A stretch of 35,402 bases of DNA from an uncultured Clostridium sp. (GTDB taxonomy: Bacteria > Bacillota > Clostridia > Oscillospirales > Oscillospiraceae). Below are positions 33,193-35,402 of this stretch, in pieces. The notes beneath the pieces are model-generated. The model saw nothing but the letters and a program-made list of their open reading frames with translations. It searched no databases and had not been told where the DNA came from. Positions within the stretch are counted from its first letter, which is position 1, and each line of letters opens with the position of its first letter. The stretch is taken from the NCBI GenBank assembly GCA_904420465.1, contig CAJFVL010000012.1, positions 1-35,402 on the forward strand, written 5' to 3'. The position numbers and the translations under genes are program-made.

Positions 33193-33705
33193 TTAATACA
33201 TTGGAAGGAAAAACAGCCAGGGAGCGGTGACAATGGCCAGCGCCAGGGCCAGGGTGCGGCTCTGCCCTCCGTCCAGCTCCGGGACGCGCCGGAACACCCG
33301 GCGGTCAAAGCGGCAGATGCACACTCCGGCCAGAGCGGTCCCGACGGCCGTCCAGGCCAGAGCCAGCGGGTGCCGGAAGGGGTTGACCGTCATGGCCATG
33401 GCAAAATCGCTGATCCAGCCGCCGGTCCCGCCCGCGTCCAGCGCCCAGGCCCCGAACAGGCCGGCGGCCAGCCAAAGAGCCCCAATGATATCGGACAGGA
33501 AGCCGTACAGCCATACCCTCCACCAGCACCGCCGCAGCACCGCCCCCTTGGCCGGGTGCCGCAGGGCCAGCAGGACAAGGAAAAGCACGGCGCAGTCGAT
33601 GACCAGATTTCCGAAGAAGGTAACCAGAAACACTGGCGGGCTGGGCCAGAACATGATAATCCAGATGGGGAAGATCACGTTGTAAAGACGGGTTTCACGC
33701 TTCAC
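33193..33705 (-). CDS. Membrane protein of the LytTR operon (170 residues)
   Basis: The start is GTG 33705, with AAGGAGGAGG upstream and a 4-base GTGA overlap with the preceding gene; the 400-residue ORF in the track is an artefact extending into that gene. About four or five hydrophobic segments: PIWIIMFWPSPPVFLVTFFGN, a second helix, WLYGFLSDIIGALWLAAG, and a C-terminal helix ending in LFFLPMY. Tightly coupled to the DUF3021-like gene, so probably part of the same membrane system. Function unknown. Confidence 0.8.
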   Translation of the reverse strand: MKRETRLYNVIFPIWIIMFWPSPPVFLVTFFGNLVIDCAVLFLVLLALRHPAKGAVLRRCWWRVWLYGFLSDIIGALWLAAGLFGAWALDAGGTGGWISDFAMAMTVNPFRHPLALAWTAVGTALAGVCICRFDRRVFRRVPELDGGQSRTLALALAIVTAPWLFFLPMY

Positions 33706-34559
33706 AGGGCCTCCTCCTTTCCGGGACCGGGTCTTTTCCGGCTCAGGGTCGCCCCTGCCAGATTCCCTGCCAGAGCGGGCAGGACAAAGAGCAGGCAGTG
33801 GGGCAGGGCGGTGTAGTTGTACAGCAGGAGCACAGTGGTCAGGCAGAGAAGCCCCCCTTCCACAGGATACAGCAGGCACACCCCAGCCCGCCGGCCCAGG
33901 GACAGACCGGAGAAGAGCCCCCCCACCGGATACAACAGATAGGGCAGCAGCAGTCCGGTGAGCACCGGCACGTCGGGAGGGTCCAGCAGCCGCAGAACGA
34001 CAGGCAGCAGGACGCACAGTCCCAGGGCAAAGGCCAGATAGGGGAGAGACTCCTTCCACTTCAGGGGGGAGGGGCCAGGCGCCAGTCCCAGTCTGGAGCG
34101 CAGGTCGGCCACCTCGGCGTACCAGCCCACCCACCGGGCCAGCCAGATGAGCAGATAGACCGCCGCCAGCAAAATCAGGTAGACGGCCAGGGCCTGCCAG
34201 TTCCAGGCCCAGCCCAGCAGCCAGGTGGTCAGGGACAGCAGCCCGGCAGTCACCATGAAATGCGCCAGGGAACGCAGAAGCAGGCTTTTGCCATCGTCGG
34301 CAAAAGGGAGGGTGGCCAGTGCCGCGACCGCCCCCATTGCAAAGTACAGCAGGAGCTGAATGACAAGGGCCAGAGGCTGAGAGCCCACCAGCCATACCAG
34401 CTGGGAGCTGATCAGCCGGAAGGGGGTGTGAAAGCCCATGGAGATAAGCCCGCCGCTGACCAAATCGTTGAACAGTCCCCCCACGGGAATCATCACGGCT
34501 ATGCCCAAAATGCCGCCCAGTCCGATACGGAGGACCGCCCGCTTATCAGTCTTGTTCAT
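33702..34559 (-). CDS. DUF3021-type membrane protein fused to a second membrane module
   Basis: 285 residues from ATG 34559 (AAGGAG 9 bases upstream); a TTG two codons earlier overlaps the LytTR stop. Residues about 1-145 look like a DUF3021 protein with four helices (RIGLGGILGIAVMIPVGGLF, then FMVTAGLLSLTTWLLGWAW), a family nearly always encoded after LytTR regulators. Residues about 165-285 add roughly four more helices with LLYPVGGLFSGLSLGRRAG and LLLYNYTALPH, not part of a normal DUF3021 protein of about 140 residues. DUF3021 proteins are thought to restrain their LytTR partner; that role is inferred here. Confidence 0.8.
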   Translation of the reverse strand: MNKTDKRAVLRIGLGGILGIAVMIPVGGLFNDLVSGGLISMGFHTPFRLISSQLVWLVGSQPLALVIQLLLYFAMGAVAALATLPFADDGKSLLLRSLAHFMVTAGLLSLTTWLLGWAWNWQALAVYLILLAAVYLLIWLARWVGWYAEVADLRSRLGLAPGPSPLKWKESLPYLAFALGLCVLLPVVLRLLDPPDVPVLTGLLLPYLLYPVGGLFSGLSLGRRAGVCLLYPVEGGLLCLTTVLLLYNYTALPHCLLFVLPALAGNLAGATLSRKRPGPGKEEAL

Positions 34560-34561
34560 GG

Positions 34562-35014
34562 TCAACGCTCCTTTCTCAGTCCTAGAGCTTCTTTGATTTT
34601 CTTGACATACCGCCGGGAGACATAGGTGCTGACCGAATGATTCAGGGTCATGCGGATGGTCCCTGTCAAGGACAGGTCCAGGGCGGTGACACGGTCCAGA
34701 TTGACAATCTCCGAATTGGAGATGCGGACAAACCGCCGCCGGTCCAGCCGCTCCTCCAGCTCATACAGCCGCAGACGGACAGCGTATACATCCTGTTCAG
34801 TCTGGGCCGACACTCCCCGGCCGTCGGCGTAGAAGCGGAGAAAATCCCGCTGCGCCACCACATCGGCTCTGTCTCCGCGCCACACGGTGAGAGGGCCCAG
34901 AGACAGCCCGGCCAGCTGGCCGGCCAGCTCCTCCAGCTCCGGGGTGGCCTCCGCCGACAGAATGATGATTTTAGGCTCTCTCCGGCCTGGCTCCAGTTTC
35001 CATTCCACATCCAC
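34562..35014 (-). CDS. LytTR-domain DNA-binding regulator
   Basis: 150 residues from GTG 35014 (GGAGGGGATTTCC upstream), the usual size of one-domain LytTR proteins paired with DUF3021; the ORF-track start 70 codons upstream is not real. The C-terminal LytTR domain (about 50-145) has LYELEERLDRRRFVRISNSEIVNLD split over two strands and the ending VSRRYVKKIKEALG. There is no receiver domain, so activity is probably set by the membrane partner encoded next. LytTR proteins bind paired direct repeats and often autoregulate. Confidence 0.92.
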   Translation of the reverse strand: MDVEWKLEPGRREPKIIILSAEATPELEELAGQLAGLSLGPLTVWRGDRADVVAQRDFLRFYADGRGVSAQTEQDVYAVRLRLYELEERLDRRRFVRISNSEIVNLDRVTALDLSLTGTIRMTLNHSVSTYVSRRYVKKIKEALGLRKER

Positions 35015-35044
35015 GGAAATCCCCTCCTTCCCCGTTCCAGTTTC

Positions 35045-35073
35045 AGTATAGCCAAGTCCCCGCGCCCCGTCCA
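35045..35073 (-). promoter_or_regulatory. Promoter of the LytTR operon
   Basis: On the minus strand, TGGACG (35073-35068), a 17-base spacer and TATACT (35050-35045), 31 bases before the GTG start. Confidence 0.65.
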
Positions 35074-35132
35074 GCGTTTTGGCGCAGACGGTCGTTTTCA
35101 GCGTACATCTGGCGCTGCCGCAGGATTTGCGG

Positions 35133-35161
35133 TTGACAGGGCCGCCGCCTTGGGATAAAAT
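35133..35161 (+). promoter_or_regulatory. Strong promoter upstream of the tRNA-like array
   Basis: A perfect TTGACA (35133-35138), a 17-base spacer and TAAAAT (35156-35161). The predicted start is about 15 bases before the first tRNA-like sequence, typical of a tRNA gene promoter. Confidence 0.85.
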
Positions 35162-35182
35162 ACAAACGGTTCCGTGAGACAA

Positions 35183-35221
35183 GCCCCCGTAGCTCAGTTG
35201 TATAGAGCGACCGCCTCCTAA
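35183..35221 (+). pseudogene. tRNA-Arg(CCU) 5' half, broken after the anticodon loop
   Basis: Acceptor strand GCCCCCG, TA, D-arm GCTC-AGTTGTATA-GAGC, G, anticodon stem ACCGC and loop CTCCTAA (anticodon CCT). The 3' half is wrong: no GCGGT strand and no CGGGGGC acceptor complement follow. Only a T-loop-like GTTCGAATC appears at 35232-35240. The conserved G18-G19 in the D-loop is GT. This is a tRNA remnant directly behind a consensus promoter. Confidence 0.8.
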
Positions 35222-35275
35222 CAATCGAACCGTTCGAATCCCGGAGCCTTGTATAACTGAATAATTTCTGTATAT

Positions 35276-35314
35276 GCCCCCGTACCTCAGATGGATAGAG
35301 GGTCCGCCTCCTAA
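35276..35314 (+). pseudogene. Second tRNA-Arg(CCU) 5' half
   Basis: GCCCCCG, TA, D-arm CCTC-AGATGGATA-GAGG (a compensated base-pair change relative to the first copy), G, stem TCCGC and loop CTCCTAA, then unrelated sequence. CCGCCTCCT (35304-35312) recurs inverted as AGGAGGCGG (35338-35346). It lies 93 bases after the first copy. No matching 3' half is found. Confidence 0.78.
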
Positions 35315-35381
35315 GAGAACTAACTACGGTTCACTAAAGGAGGCGGCGTGGGATAACTTTGTTAAGTTCAAAATTTAATAT

Positions 35382-35402
35382 GTGCCAGTAGCTCAGTTGG
35401 AT
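35382..35402 (+). tRNA. tRNA 5' end cut by the window edge
   Basis: GTGCCAG, TA, GCTC, AGTTGGAT is a standard tRNA acceptor and D-arm beginning with intact GG in the D-loop. The anticodon lies outside the window. It may be the intact tRNA-Arg(CCU), or another tRNA, at the end of the remnant array. Confidence 0.6.

Noticed and set aside
33193-34395. 400-residue ORF on the minus strand
   Set aside because: Its first 230 codons run out of frame through the DUF3021-like gene; the ribosome site and GTGA overlap place the true start at 33705.
34562-35224. 220-residue LytTR ORF reaching into the tRNA-like region
   Set aside because: The extension covers the promoter and has no LytTR homology; GTG 35014 with GGAGGGG is the sensible start.

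Overview
The window looks like a chromosomal segment of a GC-rich, low-GC-ancestry Clostridia, most likely an Oscillospiraceae gut bacterium of the Flavonifractor/Lawsonibacter type. This is inferred from strong AGGAGG ribosome sites, long-form HPF, the gdpP-rplI-dnaB-tilS-hpt-ftsH gene order, a lysine L-box and a LytTR/DUF3021 pair. No phylogeny was computed. The left edge cuts into a gene and the right edge cuts into a tRNA-like sequence.

Layout. 1-3.3 kb: the C-terminal 859 residues of a large acidic surface protein, a shared strong terminator, and a convergent orphan tail-fibre-like protein. 3.3-5.8 kb: a gene-free stretch with a candidate three-way-junction RNA, then hpf, birA and a CsoR-type repressor. 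5.8-10.2 kb: a P1B-type metal ATPase whose promoter is buried in a double CsoR-like operator, then a structured leader and a chemoreceptor. 10.3-18.4 kb (minus strand): the housekeeping run gdpP, rplI, dnaB, tilS, hpt, ftsH, interrupted by a MITE-like repeat. 18.5-22.6 kb (minus): metN-metI-metQ plus an M20 amidohydrolase. A short Met-rich leader ORF and an intrinsic terminator precede metN, and a LysR-type box sits at about -66. 22.7-23.6 kb: the LysR-type regulator. 23.75-26.8 kb (plus): a lysine riboswitch followed by a substrate-binding protein, permease and ATPase. 26.8-28.5 kb (minus): an autoregulated XRE gene with three small membrane proteins. 28.6-32.7 kb (plus): a heterodimeric ABC exporter with one degenerate ATPase site and a large linker insertion in the second subunit. 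32.7-35.0 kb (minus): a 29-residue membrane peptide ORF and a LytTR regulator operon with two membrane proteins. 35.1-35.4 kb: a consensus promoter and three tandem tRNA 5' portions, the first two broken just after an Arg-CCU anticodon loop.

How the parts work together. The middle of the window is organised around amino-acid supply. Methionine uptake (metNIQ) appears controlled both by a LysR protein and by leader-peptide attenuation, and probable lysine uptake is controlled by a riboswitch. Metal efflux is tied to the CsoR protein encoded just upstream. The most interesting, possibly undescribed, items are the Met-leader attenuator in front of metNIQ, the tandem tRNA-Arg 5' halves, and the small regulator/membrane-protein operons next to the exporter.
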